From: Candidatus Bathyarchaeota archaeon
GTDB lineage: Archaea; Thermoproteota; Bathyarchaeia; Bathyarchaeales; WUQV01
Length of the DNA stretch: 6,292 nucleotides
Reading direction: 5' to 3'
Assembly (NCBI GenBank): GCA_009889585.1
Contig: WUQV01000001.1
Location: 1-6,292, forward strand
Shown here: piece after piece, positions 4,996-6,292 of the stretch
Position numbering within the stretch: position 1 is the stretch's first letter
Layout of the letters: each line of letters opens with the position of its first letter
Translations under genes and position numbers: made by a program
The notes under the pieces: generated by a model
Told to the model about the DNA's origin: nothing
Seen by the model: only the letters and a program-made list of their open reading frames with translations
The model's database searches: none

Positions 4996-5433
4996 TTACG
5001 CCCTCGTAGCCATTTTTTGAGCTATAACTTGCAACTTCTCCCTATCCTCTTGAACCTTCTCAATAACTTGAGAAAGCTGCTGTTGTAATGCCATTCGAAG
5101 CTTCTCTAACTCCTCAATACGCTTGCTTAATATTTCCTTAGCTTCATTTAACGTCTTTTCAACGGCAACCCCAGCCCCTATGCCGACTATTACCTTTTCA
5201 ACGCTTTCAAGCTTAGCCATTATATAAGAACCTCCGCCGATCGGCACGAATAAAGAGACGTTTTCCTTCTCCTTCTCAAGTCCCTCTAACGTCCTGCTAG
5301 AAAGAATCCTTTCCGTTAAAGCTGCGTTTATAACGTTTATCCTAGACCTTAAAGCTTCAGCTACATCCTCTAAGAACCTTACTTCAGCTATAATCCTTCG
5401 TAACTCTTCTTCACCACTAGGTTTAGAACTCAT
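4996..5433 (-). CDS. pfdA: Prefoldin subunit alpha
   Basis: Prefoldin alpha forms, with beta subunits, the jellyfish-shaped hexamer that captures unfolded proteins and hands them to the thermosome. The 145 residues show the expected plan: a long N-terminal coiled-coil helix (about 9-58), a central pair of beta hairpins (FVPIGGGSYIMAKL, 62-75, and VIVGIGAGVAVEKT, 81-94) that builds the hexamer core, and a long C-terminal coiled-coil helix (about 95-142). Two hairpins rather than one mark it as the alpha class. The ATG overlaps the stop of rpl18a by four bases (ATGA), and ftsY follows after seven bases. This order is the conserved archaeal arrangement. Cytoplasmic; complete; no anomalies. Confidence 0.93.
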   Translation of the reverse strand: MSSKPSGEEELRRIIAEVRFLEDVAEALRSRINVINAALTERILSSRTLEGLEKEKENVSLFVPIGGGSYIMAKLESVEKVIVGIGAGVAVEKTLNEAKEILSKRIEELEKLRMALQQQLSQVIEKVQEDREKLQVIAQKMATRA

Positions 5434-5672
5434 CTTCTCTCTCCTTCTGCTAACTTTCGAATCATTGGATCTTCAACTTCCTCTATACTTATCTCTTCTA
5501 CACTTAAAATCTTCAAATGAGCTCGCTTAACCCTATGCTTACTTCCTAATTCAGCGTAAATGCTCTCCACTGCATGCTCAGGCTTAAGGGCTCTTACCTC
5601 CTTCTTAAAGCTCGTTACGTAATTAGGCTTCACTATATTGCCTATGACTCGAAATATCTTCACCTCATTCAT
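5430..5672 (-). CDS. rpl18a: Large ribosomal subunit protein L18Ae (LX, eL20)
   Basis: An 80-residue archaeal ribosomal protein of the L18Ae/LX family, part of the large subunit. It begins with the typical strand KIFRVIGNI, continues with YVTSFKKEVRALKPEHAVESIYAELGSKH in family style (helix after ALKPEHA), and then RAHLKILSVEEI, ending basic. The length is normal for an archaeal LX, which is much shorter than eukaryotic L18a. The ATG overlaps the aif6 stop by four bases and its own stop overlaps the pfdA start by four bases, so translation of the three genes is probably coupled. It usually sits next to aif6 in archaea, which supports the call. Confidence 0.9.
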   Translation of the reverse strand: MNEVKIFRVIGNIVKPNYVTSFKKEVRALKPEHAVESIYAELGSKHRVKRAHLKILSVEEISIEEVEDPMIRKLAEGERR

Positions 5673-6292
5673 TCCTCTTCAACCACGTCTAAGGCTTGGC
5701 CGATCACGACGGCCTCAGGGCCCGTCGTTAACGAACCAGCTACAGCTGCCCATCTGTTGCTTATAAGCCCGGTGCCAACGTAAGGGATCCCTCCGTTAAC
5801 CGTTCCGACTTCAATGGGAACCTTTAAGACGTCTTTTAACAGCTCCTTCTCCTCCTCCTTTAACAACGGGTGGGTTAAGACGCCTTTGTTCGTAGCGACG
5901 GCCAAAGAGCCAACGTAAGGAGCACCTGCGATCGTGCCGGGTACGACCTCCACGTTTAACGCGTCTGATATCAACTTTACGTCCTTTCGTTCAAGCCCTG
6001 GATCTACTATTGCCCCTTTATCGTTCGCTAAGATTGAGTTGCCGTACGCAGTCCTCTTCGTCTCCATTATTACTACATTTAAGTCTTTAAGAGCTAACTT
6101 AAAGCTCTCCACCTCCTCTTCGCTAACTAAGCGAGGCAATATAATTCCGTACGAGTTAGCACGAGCTAAAGCCCCCGTTAAAATCGATCCTCCGATCGTA
6201 GTCCTTACGAGTTCTACCTTCAACCAACGCTTTAGCCTCTCGGCCTTAGCCATCGGCACTTGAGGCGGGATCAAAGCTAATCTATCGTTTGC
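5669..6292 (-). CDS. eif6: Translation initiation factor 6 (aIF6), 5' end outside the window
   Basis: aIF6 binds the large ribosomal subunit and prevents premature joining with the small subunit; it also acts in subunit maturation. Two hundred and seven codons are present. The frame is open to the very end of the window, where ANDRLALIPP is a conserved family sequence near the N-terminus, so about 15-20 residues are missing; the TTG at 6274 is internal. The pseudo-five-fold repeats of the family are clear: TTIGGSILTGALARANSYGIILP, then TAYGNSILANDKGAIVDP, TIAGAPYVGSLAVATNKGVLTHP and TVNGGIPYVGTGLISN, each a strand-turn-strand with G-x-x-x-x-N-x-x-G. It overlaps rpl18a by four bases. In many archaea rpl31e and rpl39e lie upstream, probably just beyond the window. 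Confidence 0.95.
   Translation of the reverse strand, partial: ANDRLALIPPQVPMAKAERLKRWLKVELVRTTIGGSILTGALARANSYGIILPRLVSEEEVESFKLALKDLNVVIMETKRTAYGNSILANDKGAIVDPGLERKDVKLISDALNVEVVPGTIAGAPYVGSLAVATNKGVLTHPLLKEEEKELLKDVLKVPIEVGTVNGGIPYVGTGLISNRWAAVAGSLTTGPEAVVIGQALDVVEEE

Overview
The window reads as chromosomal DNA of a thermophilic archaeon, probably of the TACK group. The evidence is an archaeal gene set (a GEK1-type D-aminoacyl-tRNA deacylase, aIF6, ribosomal protein L18Ae/LX, prefoldin alpha and a short archaeal FtsY), TTTAAA and TTATAA promoter boxes close to start codons, GTG/TTG starts, and an intein in an enzyme. The phylum is an inference; no rRNA is present to settle it.

Layout. 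(1) 2-484, + strand: 3' end of glmS, covering the tail of an intein and then the last 108 residues of the enzyme. (2) 526-1353, - strand: dtdA. (3) 1431-2348, + strand, divergent from dtdA across one palindromic TATA box: an ornithine-carbamoyltransferase-like enzyme whose substrate-binding motifs depart from true OTCs. The 40-base gap between glmS and dtdA and the 67-base gap at 2349-2415 are short convergent spacers in which I see no feature. (4) 2416-3334, - strand: a tight three-gene operon with its own promoter, encoding a ribbon-helix-helix DNA-binding protein, a small helical protein and a protein of unknown family. The third gene appears to need a -1 frameshift at an A-run to be read from its proper start. 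(5) 3395-4082: about 690 bases without an intact gene. I read it as two tandem, decayed 3' ends of IS605/IS1341-type tnpB genes (zinc ribbon, RuvC-III and C-terminal tail, then omega-RNA-like hairpins). (6) 4083-6292, - strand: the housekeeping operon aif6 (5' end outside the window) - rpl18a - pfdA - ftsY, with 4-base ATGA overlaps at the first two junctions and a 7-base gap at the third.

Together: the flanks are core metabolism and translation/protein targeting (amino-sugar synthesis, tRNA proofreading, 60S-type subunit maturation, co-translational folding, SRP receptor). The stretch from about 2416 to 4080 looks accessory, with a regulator-led operon of unknown role next to transposon debris. 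The points most worth a second look are the frameshifted operon gene, the tandem tnpB/omega-RNA remnants, the unusual carbamoyltransferase, and the intein inserted two residues before the GlmS catalytic histidine.
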